A stretch of 23,491 nt of DNA. Origin: a virus. The stretch lies in IMG/VR virus record IMGVR_UViG_3300025413_000132, positions 1-23,491 of that record; one strand, given 5' to 3'. The notes beneath the pieces were generated by a model. That model was given only the letters and a program-made list of their open reading frames with translations. It made no database searches and was not told the origin of the DNA. Of the stretch, positions 8,045 through 14,043 are shown one piece after another; position 1 is the stretch's first letter; every line of letters begins with the position of its first letter. The position numbers were made by a program, and so were the translations under genes.

Positions 8045-8548
8045 CAATGCCCGTTCGCGTTTGCGGCGGTTGATAAGTACTTCTGGTTTATTCCAGTTTA
8101 GGATCGCATCTGCTGCGCCCTGCATGTCATTTTGGTTGATTTTCTTAACTACGGTAGAGTTAGAAAAATTAGTGCTTCCAATATTAAAACAGAGGCTGTA
8201 TAGGGCGTCGAATTGGTGTTGTTGGAGGGGTACCTTTACCGAGGTCTCTACGGCCTCGCTACACCACTTTAAATCCTTCCTAAGCAGGTCTTCTACCTGC
8301 TCGTCTGTCAGGGTAGCTGTCAGCAGGTACTCTTCATCGGTTTTGATGAGGTGGCCAACGCCAATCGTCCAAAGACCCTTGGAGTCTTGGTACGCTTTGT
8401 TGCGTGAGCCTTCTTCTTTGGTAATAAAGTCTAGGGTGGATTTTGCGATTGCCATGAGGTTTTCTTCAATCTGGGTATATCGGTTTGTGAAGTGAAAGGC
8501 TGCAATTATGCCTAAACACCACATTAGTACTACTAAAGTTTTTTTCAT
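8030..8548 (-). CDS. GH24 endolysin with N-terminal signal anchor (172 aa)
   Basis: A lysozyme of the T4/P21/P22 family that cleaves the glycan backbone of peptidoglycan. The catalytic triad pattern E-x8-D-x5-T is intact: Glu46 and Asp55 in EGSRNKAYQDSKG, Thr61 in WTIGVGH. The C-terminus has the family's FNIGS and NRRKRERALF motifs. Residues 1-20 (MKKTLVVLMWCLGIIAAFHF) form a hydrophobic segment with a basic start, rich in small residues and without a lipobox, as in SAR endolysins that the Sec system anchors in the inner membrane. The start at 8548 has an excellent AAAGGAG site. An internal Met32 (MAIAKSTLDF) resembles the first residue of soluble homologues and might give a second, cytosolic form. 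A hairpin adjoins the ribosome site. Confidence 0.92.
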   Translation of the reverse strand: MKKTLVVLMWCLGIIAAFHFTNRYTQIEENLMAIAKSTLDFITKEEGSRNKAYQDSKGLWTIGVGHLIKTDEEYLLTATLTDEQVEDLLRKDLKWCSEAVETSVKVPLQQHQFDALYSLCFNIGSTNFSNSTVVKKINQNDMQGAADAILNWNKPEVLINRRKRERALFLGA

Positions 8549-8561
8549 TTTGGCTCCTTTC

Positions 8562-8582
8562 TTTACGCTAGTATAGCGTAAA
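8562..8582 (-). promoter_or_regulatory. Perfect hairpin abutting the endolysin ribosome site
   Basis: On the minus strand TTTACGCTA, loop TAC, TAGCGTAAA forms a 9-bp perfect stem. It ends 1-2 nt before the AAAGGAG ribosome site of the lysozyme gene and 12 nt after the Rz stop codon. There is no T-run, so it is unlikely to be a terminator. An RNA-processing site, a 5' stabiliser or a translational control element is possible. Confidence 0.6.
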
Positions 8583-8594
8583 TTGGGGGGTCAC

Positions 8595-9005
8595 TTATTT
8601 ACTTAGTGAGTCGTATTGGGCGTAGCAGGCTTGGAGGCTGGAGCGGAGGAGGTCTGCTCTGGCAGCTTCCCTAACAAGAAATTCTGCATCCTCGGCAGAA
8701 AGGGCTCGCCCAGTTCCGTCTTGTCCATTTGTGGCGTCTTGGGCGCGACTGGGACGTTGACGCAGCTGACTAACAGCATCGAGCAGCTGAGTATTAATAG
8801 TTTGAATTTGTGCATCTTTTTCAGTCCTTATTTGGTCTGCTTCTGCTTGGTGTCGTTGTTCGGTTTCTTGGACAAGTCGGGTTTGTTCCAACCGATATGC
8901 TTCAAAGCGGCTAGACTCAAAATGATACCCGCTATACCAAGCGGCAGAAAGAATAACAGCAGCAGCAATAATTTTGGCATAAGTTAAGATAGATAAAGGA
9001 AACAT
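8595..9005 (-). CDS. Rz-like inner-membrane spanin (136 aa)
   Basis: Residues 1-25 (MFPLSILTYAKIIAAAVILS then AAWYSGYHF) are an N-terminal membrane anchor. Residues 27-90 are a Gln/Glu/Arg-rich coiled coil (EQTRLVQETEQRHQAEADQI, then KDAQIQTINTQLLDAVSQLR), and a Cys occurs near residue 127 (LQACYAQYDSLSK). This is the typical topology and length of lambda Rz-type i-spanins, which pair with an outer-membrane lipoprotein and fuse the two membranes at the last step of lysis. The decisive support is a second frame inside it that encodes an Rz1-type lipoprotein. The start overlaps the holin candidate's stop as TAATG. Neighbours upstream and downstream complete a lysis cassette. Confidence 0.85.
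   Translation of the reverse strand: MFPLSILTYAKIIAAAVILSAAWYSGYHFESSRFEAYRLEQTRLVQETEQRHQAEADQIRTEKDAQIQTINTQLLDAVSQLRQRPSRAQDATNGQDGTGRALSAEDAEFLVREAARADLLRSSLQACYAQYDSLSK
8603..8815 (-). CDS. Rz1-like outer-membrane spanin lipoprotein, nested in Rz (70 aa)
   Basis: Embedded in a different frame within the Rz gene, starting at an ATG at 8815 with AAGGA about 9 nt upstream. It opens with a lipoprotein signal peptide (MHKFKLLILSCSMLLVSC) whose lipobox LVSC ends at Cys18, the expected lipidated residue. The mature part is short and Pro-rich (NVPVAPKTPQ, EPFLPRMQN, PASKPATPNTTH), as in lambda Rz1. In such pairs the lipoprotein sits in the inner leaflet of the outer membrane and binds the Rz C-terminus in the periplasm. 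The stop lies 8 nt before the Rz stop. Nesting, lipobox and Pro content together make this a strong call and imply a Gram-negative host. Confidence 0.85.
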   Translation of the reverse strand: MHKFKLLILSCSMLLVSCVNVPVAPKTPQMDKTELGEPFLPRMQNFLLGKLPEQTSSAPASKPATPNTTH

Positions 9006-9229
9006 TATTCACTCTTTTGAGTTGCAGCCTTTGCACCAATCATCACGCCAGATCCACCTAATGTGGTAGCTAGGCCCATACCTAATTTTTCCAAGTCAAT
9101 CTCGGTGCCATGGAATGCAGCAAACAAAGCAATACCTAAAAAACCTAACACGCACACCACAGCACAGAACCGTGCAGCGCAGTATGTTTGGTTGTCGTCT
9201 TCGGTAAGGATGTCTTTAAACAATTTCAT
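9005..9229 (-). CDS. Holin or pinholin candidate, two membrane segments (74 aa)
   Basis: A small protein with a soluble N-terminus (MKLFKDILTEDDNQTYCAAR), a strong hydrophobic segment at residues 19-42 (CAVVCVLGFLGIALFAAFHG), and a Gly/Ala/Thr-rich second segment at residues 49-68 (LGMGLATTLGGSGVMIGAKA). The charged tail is KAATQKSE. Two membrane spans with a small-residue-rich second span fit class II holins and pinholins. The lysozyme bears a SAR-type anchor, with which a pinholin is the usual partner. The gene starts directly after the preceding stop (TAAATG) and its stop overlaps the Rz start, inside a dense lysis cassette. The holin label rests on topology and neighbours. Confidence 0.65.
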   Translation of the reverse strand: MKLFKDILTEDDNQTYCAARFCAVVCVLGFLGIALFAAFHGTEIDLEKLGMGLATTLGGSGVMIGAKAATQKSE

Positions 9230-9451
9230 TTAGTTGGGTTTTGCCATGAAATAGTGACTAATAAAACCAACAAACGAGCTAAATGCGGAGACGACCATCA
9301 TGCCTGCCCACATACCGCCTTTAGATTTATTTGCCAACTCACAAAGTTGCTCAACTGATTTTTCGAGTTTGTCGATCTTTTTGTCTAGTGCGTCAACTGT
9401 CGCAACAAGTTGCCCGTACTTAAACATGTCGACTTGATTGTCGTGTTCCAT
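9230..9451 (-). CDS. XhlA-like membrane protein with coiled coil (72 aa)
   Basis: I prefer the ATG at 9451, 1 nt after the previous stop, over a TTG three codons upstream. The N-terminal two thirds form a heptad-patterned coiled coil (YGQLVATVDALDKKIDKLEK, SVEQLCELANK), and a single C-terminal hydrophobic span follows (WAGMMVVSAFSSFVGFISHY). This is the topology of the XhlA/hemolysin family and of several phage lysis-associated membrane proteins, which help holins or anchor lysis partners. It lies directly upstream of the holin candidate with no gap, so a lysis role as antiholin or accessory holin is plausible but unproven. No catalytic motif is seen. Confidence 0.6.
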   Translation of the reverse strand: MEHDNQVDMFKYGQLVATVDALDKKIDKLEKSVEQLCELANKSKGGMWAGMMVVSAFSSFVGFISHYFMAKPN

Positions 9452-9452
9452 G

Positions 9453-9701
9453 TTATCCAATCAATGCTGTTACTTCAGCTTGTGTTAGTCCTAATGCTGT
9501 TAGTTTAGCTAATGCAGAAGCCTTTGCATCTTTAGCATTTTGTTTGTCTTTTTCTTCGGCAGCTTGGAGTTCTATTAACTTGGCTTGTGCTGCGGCTAAG
9601 TCATATTGAATTATTTGCTCATTTTTGTCATAAGCTACATCGCCACGAATAGTAATAATAGATGGATTAATTGCGTAAATTGCATTATGTAAAGTTGCCA
9701 T
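9453..9701 (-). CDS. Small fibre-associated protein (82 aa)
   Basis: The start is placed at the ATG at 9701, 1 nt after the preceding stop with an AGGAAG ribosome site, instead of an in-frame ATG at 9722 inside the previous gene. The N-terminus (MATLHNAIYAINPSIITIRG, then DVAYDKNEQIIQYD) is followed by an Ala/Lys/Glu-rich helix and ends ALTKL-type 'TALGLTQAEVTALIG'. Proteins with this opening and a C-terminal L.aLGLT..E..aLiG tail recur beside phage tail-fibre genes as possible assembly or capping factors. That is from memory of genome neighbourhoods, not a known function. It closes the fibre block before the membrane lysis proteins begin. Confidence 0.6.
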   Translation of the reverse strand: MATLHNAIYAINPSIITIRGDVAYDKNEQIIQYDLAAAQAKLIELQAAEEKDKQNAKDAKASALAKLTALGLTQAEVTALIG

Positions 9702-9702
9702 A

Positions 9703-10128
9703 TTAGCTTCCTGAAATTTCAATTAAAGTAATTGTTCCAGCATTAGTAGTGCTTACTGTTCCAGTTGCTGTACTATTTCTTGCATAAATTGTATATGTGG
9801 TTGCTGACGTAGTAGAAGGAGAATCTAAATATGTAAGTGCTTGTCCTGTTGTTAAAGAACTCCCAGTGCCAGTGTATTGACCACCAATATCTCCACTTAC
9901 ACTTGAGCCACCCCGATATACGGCTAAAGTTAGACCTGTACCGTTAGCAGAACCATTCCAAATACAAGTGTACAAAACTAATATTTTACTAGTAGTACTT
10001 TGTGGTGTAATCGTTGCGGTTGCAGTTGTTGCCGTTGGGGTATTTGCAGTTGTGGAAAAACCAGTTGGAATATTAGCATTAACCACCTGCAATACTGTCT
10101 GTCCACTACCATATAAAGATACTGACAT
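9703..10128 (-). CDS. Tail-fibre domain protein, YGSGQTV type (141 aa)
   Basis: The opening YGSGQTVLQVVNANIPTGF, a central ATITPQSTTSKILVLYT segment, and the closing YLDSPSTTSATTYTIYARN followed by GTITLIEISGS make up one complete fibre domain. Many environmental tail-fibre proteins carry this module at the C-terminus. Here it is encoded as a separate gene with its own ribosome site. The whole protein is Ser/Thr/Gly-rich with no cysteine pair or catalytic motif, apart from one Cys in YTCIW. The junction with the previous gene is TAA, 9 nt (GGAATAATT), ATG, as at six other junctions. It probably forms part of a trimeric receptor-binding tip or attaches to a common shaft. Confidence 0.7.
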   Translation of the reverse strand: MSVSLYGSGQTVLQVVNANIPTGFSTTANTPTATTATATITPQSTTSKILVLYTCIWNGSANGTGLTLAVYRGGSSVSGDIGGQYTGTGSSLTTGQALTYLDSPSTTSATTYTIYARNSTATGTVSTTNAGTITLIEISGS

Positions 10129-10137
10129 AATTATTCC

Positions 10138-10542
10138 TTAAACAGGATTAGCGATTGCTACTAATTCAGCAGTCGTTGTAGCAGATGCAATGCTTTCACG
10201 GCTAGTAGCTAATTCAGAAGCAAAGTCAGCGTCAGATTTAGCGTTAGCAATACCAGCTAATGTGTTTAATTGACGCTTTTGGGCTACTTGAACCGCAGCT
10301 GCATTAAAGTCACGCAGTTTGTGGGCTTGGGCTGTTGGGAAATCTACAGTAATAGTAGAGCCATCTAGCTTCCATGCGTCAAAAAAAACGGAATCAGCAC
10401 CTTGAGGTAGAGTGCTGTCATCCACAATAATTGCACCAGCAGGGCAGTCTTTTGCTAAGACTTCGTTAATTGGTAATTCGCCTGTTGGGACACAGACAGA
10501 TACACCGCCATTTGAGTTTGTATAAATGATTACTTGTGTCAT
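10138..10542 (-). CDS. Fibre-associated protein of unknown function (134 aa)
   Basis: Unlike its neighbours, this protein mixes acidic, helical and beta segments. The N-terminal part reads TQVIIYTNSNGGVSVCVPTG, then ELPINEVLAKDCPAGAIIVD with a Cys near residue 32. An 'FFDAWKLDGSTITVDF' strand pair follows, then a helical tail with repeats of Ala/Thr/Glu (AELVAIANPV at the end). I recall the 'IIYTN.nGGVSVC.PTGElpI.eVLakDcPaGaiIvD' block in phages next to fibre genes, where it may be a chaperone or a baseplate-attached tip, but no function is established to my knowledge. It has a good AAAGGA ribosome site at 10542. Confidence 0.6.
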   Translation of the reverse strand: MTQVIIYTNSNGGVSVCVPTGELPINEVLAKDCPAGAIIVDDSTLPQGADSVFFDAWKLDGSTITVDFPTAQAHKLRDFNAAAVQVAQKRQLNTLAGIANAKSDADFASELATSRESIASATTTAELVAIANPV

Positions 10543-10557
10543 TTTGATTCCTTTATA

Positions 10558-10938
10558 TTATCTTGTTACAGTTACAGCTACAAATGTTGGATTTACTAAA
10601 GAATTAGAGCTTCTATCAAGCGTGGATATATATAAAATACTTGCAGTAGATGTAAAGTTAGCAGAGTAATTTACAAACATTTGATTTGAAGTTCCTGCGT
10701 AATTAGCCATTCCTACGGCTGAATAATTTGCATCAGTCATTGCAGTTGTAAAATTTATACCAAATTGTCCAGTAGAATTATAAGTAATAGAACTAACATT
10801 AAAAGAAGCGTTTATTATTGGTGATGCCCCACCACCAAAGTTTACCCATGCCTTTGCACTACCTTTAATAGCATTAGTTGTTGCGGTGCTGTTTCCTGCA
10901 CCATCTTGTAAAACATCCGATACGATTGTTCCTGCCAT
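10558..10938 (-). CDS. Tail-fibre domain protein, AWVNF type, paralogue B (126 aa)
   Basis: A short N-terminal handle (MAGTIVSDVLQDGAGNST) precedes AKAWVNFGGGASPIINASFN, then VSSITYNSTGQFGINFTTAM and TDANYS, which is a recurrent phage tail-fibre module. The rest is a run of beta strands ending NPTFVAVTVTR. The next gene upstream (10942-11322) is a clear paralogue of equal length with the same handle, the AKAW core, SFNVSS and the NFTTAM..ANY block, while the C-terminal third differs. The stop-to-start gap is 3 nt. The C-terminus probably carries the variable binding surface. Tandem duplication with divergence of the tip fits host-range change. Confidence 0.7.
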   Translation of the reverse strand: MAGTIVSDVLQDGAGNSTATTNAIKGSAKAWVNFGGGASPIINASFNVSSITYNSTGQFGINFTTAMTDANYSAVGMANYAGTSNQMFVNYSANFTSTASILYISTLDRSSNSLVNPTFVAVTVTR

Positions 10939-10941
10939 GAT

Positions 10942-11322
10942 TTATGCTCCAAAAATTACTACTGATACAAATGGACTATCTTGATACCCTGATGCCGCAC
11001 TATTTTGCATGGCAATTTGATAAGCAGAGGTTGTTCTAGTTCCTGACCAAAATTCGCCCACATTGCTTGGTGCAGAGCCACTTGCATAATAAGCAGTAGC
11101 AATAGTTCCAGCATAGTTAGCATTAGCCATTGCAGTAGTAAAATTTACTGTGTAATTACCTGCACTATTTCTAGTTACAGAACTTACATTAAAAGAACCA
11201 TTAACTACAGCAGTAGAGCCTGTAAACATTACCCATGCTTTAGCTATACCTAAATAAGCATTGTTGGTGCTAAATAGACCTGTATCGGTGTTAATTGTGT
11301 TTGCGACTAGAGTGCCAGCCAT
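10942..11322 (-). CDS. Tail-fibre domain protein, AWVMF type, paralogue A (126 aa)
   Basis: The same architecture as the following gene: MAGTLVANTINTDTG handle, AKAWVMFTGSTAVVNGSFNV, then SSVTRNSAGNYTVNFTTAM and ANANYA. The C-terminal third (FWSGTRTTSAYQIAMQNSA, DSPFVSVVIFGA) is unlike paralogue B. Equal length (126 residues), shared handle and adjacent position argue for tandem duplication. The junction with the previous gene is TAA, 9 nt (GGAAAAATT), ATG. There is no membrane, signal or catalytic motif. I take it to be a receptor-binding tip domain encoded separately from the fibre shaft. Confidence 0.7.
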   Translation of the reverse strand: MAGTLVANTINTDTGLFSTNNAYLGIAKAWVMFTGSTAVVNGSFNVSSVTRNSAGNYTVNFTTAMANANYAGTIATAYYASGSAPSNVGEFWSGTRTTSAYQIAMQNSAASGYQDSPFVSVVIFGA

Positions 11323-11331
11323 AATTTTTCC

Positions 11332-11655
11332 TTAAACGATTACCCAACGTGAGCCAGTAGAAACTGTGACAACAACGCCAGTATTAATAGTTACTGTTCC
11401 TGCGGTAGAAGCATTTTTACCACTTGGTACAGTATAGTTAGCGGTTATGGTTTGGTCATTTAAATTAAATACTTGGTTAGAACCACCGCCTGTTGCGCCA
11501 CCGCCAACAGAACCCCATGAAGAGCCGTTATAACCTTCAAATTGATTAGTAGTAGTATTAAATCCCATTTCACCAGCAACTGGTGATGCAGGACGGGTAG
11601 CAGTTGTCCAAGATGGAAAGAAGGCTCCATTTGAGCCATCAATAATCATTGTCAT
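11332..11655 (-). CDS. Tail-fibre domain protein, EGYNGSSW type, short form (107 aa)
   Basis: This protein starts with TMIIDGSNGAFFPSWTTATR, then PVAGEMGFNTTTNQFEGYNG and SSWGSVGGGATGGG, followed by QTITANYTVPSGKNASTAG, and ends VTVSTGSRWVIV. The FNT..fEGYNG..W..GGGATGGG block is one of the most widespread phage fibre modules. The 174-residue gene at 13517-14041 has the same module at its C-terminus, so the two are paralogues within one block. The start overlaps the stop of a 53-residue gene (ATGA). The protein consists almost only of the module, so it is effectively a fibre domain cut out as its own gene. Confidence 0.7.
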   Translation of the reverse strand: MTMIIDGSNGAFFPSWTTATRPASPVAGEMGFNTTTNQFEGYNGSSWGSVGGGATGGGSNQVFNLNDQTITANYTVPSGKNASTAGTVTINTGVVVTVSTGSRWVIV

Positions 11656-11813
11656 ACTGTCACCTCATCGGCTGGTAATGGTTCGTTACCCTCGGACTTC
11701 CACAACAAAAAGGCTTGATAGTCTGTGTTGGCTGGGTCGAATGGGATGCAAGAGGTTTTATTACCATCAATCAGAAGGACTTGATTTGAAAACTTTGTAA
11801 GTTGATAAATCAT
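11652..11813 (-). CDS. Small fibre-linked protein (53 aa)
   Basis: A short gene overlapping its upstream neighbour's stop (ATGA at 11813) and its downstream neighbour's start (ATGA at 11655). The product begins MIYQLTKFSNQVLLIDGNK, then TSCIPFDPANTDYQAFLLWK, and ends GNEPLPADEVTV. The phrase IPFDPANTDYQ.FL.W with G(N).P.PAD is one I know from small proteins beside tail-fibre genes in many phages, where it is sometimes fused to the fibre end. Perfect coupling on both sides and a continuous, non-repetitive, Trp/Tyr-containing sequence make it real. It may be a fibre-capping or assembly factor. No biochemical role is known to me. Confidence 0.75.
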   Translation of the reverse strand: MIYQLTKFSNQVLLIDGNKTSCIPFDPANTDYQAFLLWKSEGNEPLPADEVTV

Positions 11814-12892
11814 AACTCTGCTCCTGATGTATCTATGTAAGTTGTTGCGCCATTAGGACTTGCAATGACATTGTTTCCCCCCGTCCCCACTACATACAAA
11901 GTGAATCCATTGTTATCGGGGTTATATGCGACTGGTTGTCCACATCCACTGAGAGTCCATGTGCCATTTTTATTTACAGTTGGCGATGTTCTCATTGGAA
12001 CTGGGAAAGGAACTGCAATACCAAATACTGCCGTTGCTCCAAAAGTGTTTCCATATATAGACGGATAAGAATTATTTGCCCCATTTGAACGCCAGTAATA
12101 CCTCTGACACAAAGCCAACTCAGTTCCATACTGACGATACTCAAATCCAGTAGCACTACTTCCTACTTCTAGTTGAACACCAGTAATATAGAAGGTTGCT
12201 CCGCTTGTTCCTACTACGGATGTTGCACCTGTAGCTGAAAGTCCTGTAGAAGATGTCCAAGAACCAGCCGTTTGGCTATATGTTGAACCTGTACCTAAGC
12301 TCCACATTACTTCAACACCTGTACCATTAGTAGCGCCAACCCAAGTACCAGTTGTATCACCAGCAATAGTTACGCTAATTGGTGTCCAAGTATTTGCGGA
12401 AGAAACTGTATAAGAATACGGATAAAAACGATTATTAGCAGAATTTCTTAAACAACCGCCAAAAGTTCCTGTTAATGATGAATAAACTTGAAAACTTAAA
12501 GTTACAGTTTTTGCGTTGGCAGTACCCCAATTAAAATCAGCAAAATTAAAACCTTCTATTTTTTGGCTAACTAAAAAATAATCCGTTGAAGTAATGCTAT
12601 AAGCGGAAGATGATGTCATTCCTAAATAATTACTAAATCCTGCTGGAGGGGTAACTGAACCAGCATTTTGTTGGATTGTAAATTTAGAATTTTGTGAAGC
12701 ATTAAGGGTATATCTATCGCATGAAACATAACTTGAACCTGTTTGTACGCTTGTGCTTCCTGTGCCGTATTGAGCTATATTCATCGCACCATTAATAATG
12801 CGGTTCTTCATAATAGAAGCGTTTCCTGCACCTAGATTGCTTCCTGCTACGCTTGTACCGATTACATCAGCATTGACTGTTCCGTAAGCCAT
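11810..12892 (-). CDS. Tail-fibre receptor-binding protein with CBM-like domain (360 aa)
   Basis: After an N-terminal handle (GTVNADVIGTSVAGSNLGAG) comes the widespread fibre domain starting KNRIINGAMNIAQYGTGSTS, with CDRYTL near residue 60. It continues through the KIEGFNFADFNWGTANAKTV block (residues 113-132), the ISVTIAGDTTGTW block (residues 171-183) and YITGVQLEVGSSATGFEYRQ (residues 235-254), and then LCQRYYWR. These conserved blocks resemble a CBM4/9-like beta sandwich used for glycan recognition. Only the last 90 residues, after CQRYY, are unfamiliar and may form the tip. It is the largest single member of this fibre array. The junction upstream is TAA, 9 nt (GGATAAATC), ATG; downstream it overlaps the 53-residue gene as ATGA. 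Confidence 0.8.
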   Translation of the reverse strand: MAYGTVNADVIGTSVAGSNLGAGNASIMKNRIINGAMNIAQYGTGSTSVQTGSSYVSCDRYTLNASQNSKFTIQQNAGSVTPPAGFSNYLGMTSSSAYSITSTDYFLVSQKIEGFNFADFNWGTANAKTVTLSFQVYSSLTGTFGGCLRNSANNRFYPYSYTVSSANTWTPISVTIAGDTTGTWVGATNGTGVEVMWSLGTGSTYSQTAGSWTSSTGLSATGATSVVGTSGATFYITGVQLEVGSSATGFEYRQYGTELALCQRYYWRSNGANNSYPSIYGNTFGATAVFGIAVPFPVPMRTSPTVNKNGTWTLSGCGQPVAYNPDNNGFTLYVVGTGGNNVIASPNGATTYIDTSGAEL

Positions 12893-12901
12893 GATTTATC
12901 C

Positions 12902-13507
12902 TTATTCGTACAAGATGTTGATTGAGCCATTGGTAAATACGTCTGTTCCGTTTGTAGTTGCAAGAGCGACTCTATCTAATGTTCCACTTAAAGTTACAGT
13001 AGAAGTTGCGTAGTTAAGTTCTGTGCCAGATGAATTTGAAGTAATCGCTGTGCTTGATGTGCCAATCCAAATATTAGAACCAATATTTGTCCATATCGCA
13101 GTTCCGGTCCAAAGATAAGAAGCAGAACTTAGGTTTACAACACCCAAACCTGTTTGAATTGTTGAGCTTGCAACAGTATTTCCTGATATGTACGCTTGCG
13201 CACCACCGTATCCTGAAGTTTTTAAACTACCACTACCAATTTGGGATTCTATTCCGCTTGAACCATTTGTGCCAACTGCAAAAATCGTAAGAGTAATTCG
13301 TTTAACCCAACTAGGAATTCCTGTAATAGAAACGCTTGTACCCGATGTAGAAGCTACGGCAGTTCCGCTAACAATATTAGTAGAAACGCCTTGAACTGCG
13401 GCTGTTCCTGTACCAGCGGGTAATGTAATAGTATTTGTACCAGCTACGCTTGGGGCAGCTAGGGTAATTGCCCCGCTTGTATCGCCTGAGATTACGATTG
13501 AACTCAT
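12902..13507 (-). CDS. Tail-fibre domain protein, VKRITLTI...INILYE type (201 aa)
   Basis: The N-terminus, SGDTSGAITLAAPSVAGTNT followed by ITLPAGTGT, is a handle seen at the shaft end of many phage fibres. The rest is the domain with VSGTAVASTSGTSVSITGIP, SWVKRITLTIFAVGTNGSSG, a central Gly/Ser-rich beta region, and the ending LDRVALATTNGTDVF, TNGSINILYE. The closing 'NGtD.F..GsiNIlYE' is characteristic of environmental tail-fibre C-termini. No enzymatic or metal motif is visible. Its junctions on both sides are TAA, 9 nt, ATG. It probably assembles as a trimeric receptor-binding tip. Whether it joins a common shaft or forms a separate short fibre is open. Confidence 0.75.
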   Translation of the reverse strand: MSSIVISGDTSGAITLAAPSVAGTNTITLPAGTGTAAVQGVSTNIVSGTAVASTSGTSVSITGIPSWVKRITLTIFAVGTNGSSGIESQIGSGSLKTSGYGGAQAYISGNTVASSTIQTGLGVVNLSSASYLWTGTAIWTNIGSNIWIGTSSTAITSNSSGTELNYATSTVTLSGTLDRVALATTNGTDVFTNGSINILYE

Positions 13508-13516
13508 TGTTTATCC

Positions 13517-14041
13517 TTAAAAAACTATCCAGCGTTGACCCGCTGGAATGGTAACTGTTGCGCCCGCATTGATTGTAATTGGACCAACTGATTCGGCATT
13601 ATAACCTGTAGTTAGTGTATAACTAGTAGTTACAATGGCTTGGTTTTGTACAAAAACTTGGTCTGGGCCACCACCTGTTGCACCTCCGCCAATTTGACTC
13701 CAAGCAGTTCCGTTATAGCCTTGAAACTCAGAGACAGATGTGTTGAATCGAATCATACCAACAGCAGCATTGGCGGGCTGTTGTACGGTATTACCAACAG
13801 GGATTTCTAATGCGCCGTTGCTTAGTACAATAAGTGTGCTATTAGCACTATCCCACTGCAGGTGTGAGTTTACGTTACTATTTGCTAGTACAGACACAAC
13901 ACTGTTTGCGTTTTTGTAATACAAAATACCATCGGCAGTATTTACCGCCAACTCACCACTGGCCAAGTTTGCCGCGGCGGGCACATGTCCAGCCGTTGGG
14001 CTGTAATACATCTGAATTGTAGTATTGCCAGAAGATGCCAT
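13517..14041 (-). CDS. Tail-fibre protein with handle and EGYNG-type domain (174 aa)
   Basis: The N-terminal half (TIQMYYSPTAGHVPAAANLA, SGELAVNTADGILYYKN) is a common fibre start with a 'GELAVNTADG.LYYKN' motif. The C-terminal half (about residues 80-174) reads GMIRFNTSVSEFQGYNGTAW, SQIGGGATGGG and then a YTLTTGYNAESVGPITINAG strand run ending PAGQRWIVF. This half is paralogous to the whole 107-residue protein at 11332-11655. It begins the fibre array directly after the glycosyltransferases, 2 nt after their last stop, with an AAAGGT site. It carries both a shaft-like start and a tip-like end, so it may be a complete short fibre. Confidence 0.75.
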   Translation of the reverse strand: MASSGNTTIQMYYSPTAGHVPAAANLASGELAVNTADGILYYKNANSVVSVLANSNVNSHLQWDSANSTLIVLSNGALEIPVGNTVQQPANAAVGMIRFNTSVSEFQGYNGTAWSQIGGGATGGGPDQVFVQNQAIVTTSYTLTTGYNAESVGPITINAGATVTIPAGQRWIVF

Positions 14042-14043
14042 GT

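Noticed and set aside
8061-8495. 144-codon plus-strand open frame opposite lysozyme
   Set aside because: It lies antisense to an intact GH24 gene and has no ribosome site or recognisable domain.
8515-8548. Lysozyme N-terminus as a lipoprotein signal (Cys11)
   Set aside because: LVVLMWC does not fit the lipobox, which needs a small residue before Cys. A signal anchor fits better.
9453-14041. Possible diversity-generating retroelement variable region in the fibre array
   Set aside because: No reverse transcriptase, no template repeat and no adenine-biased near-duplicate was seen in the window. The paralogous segments differ at all kinds of position.
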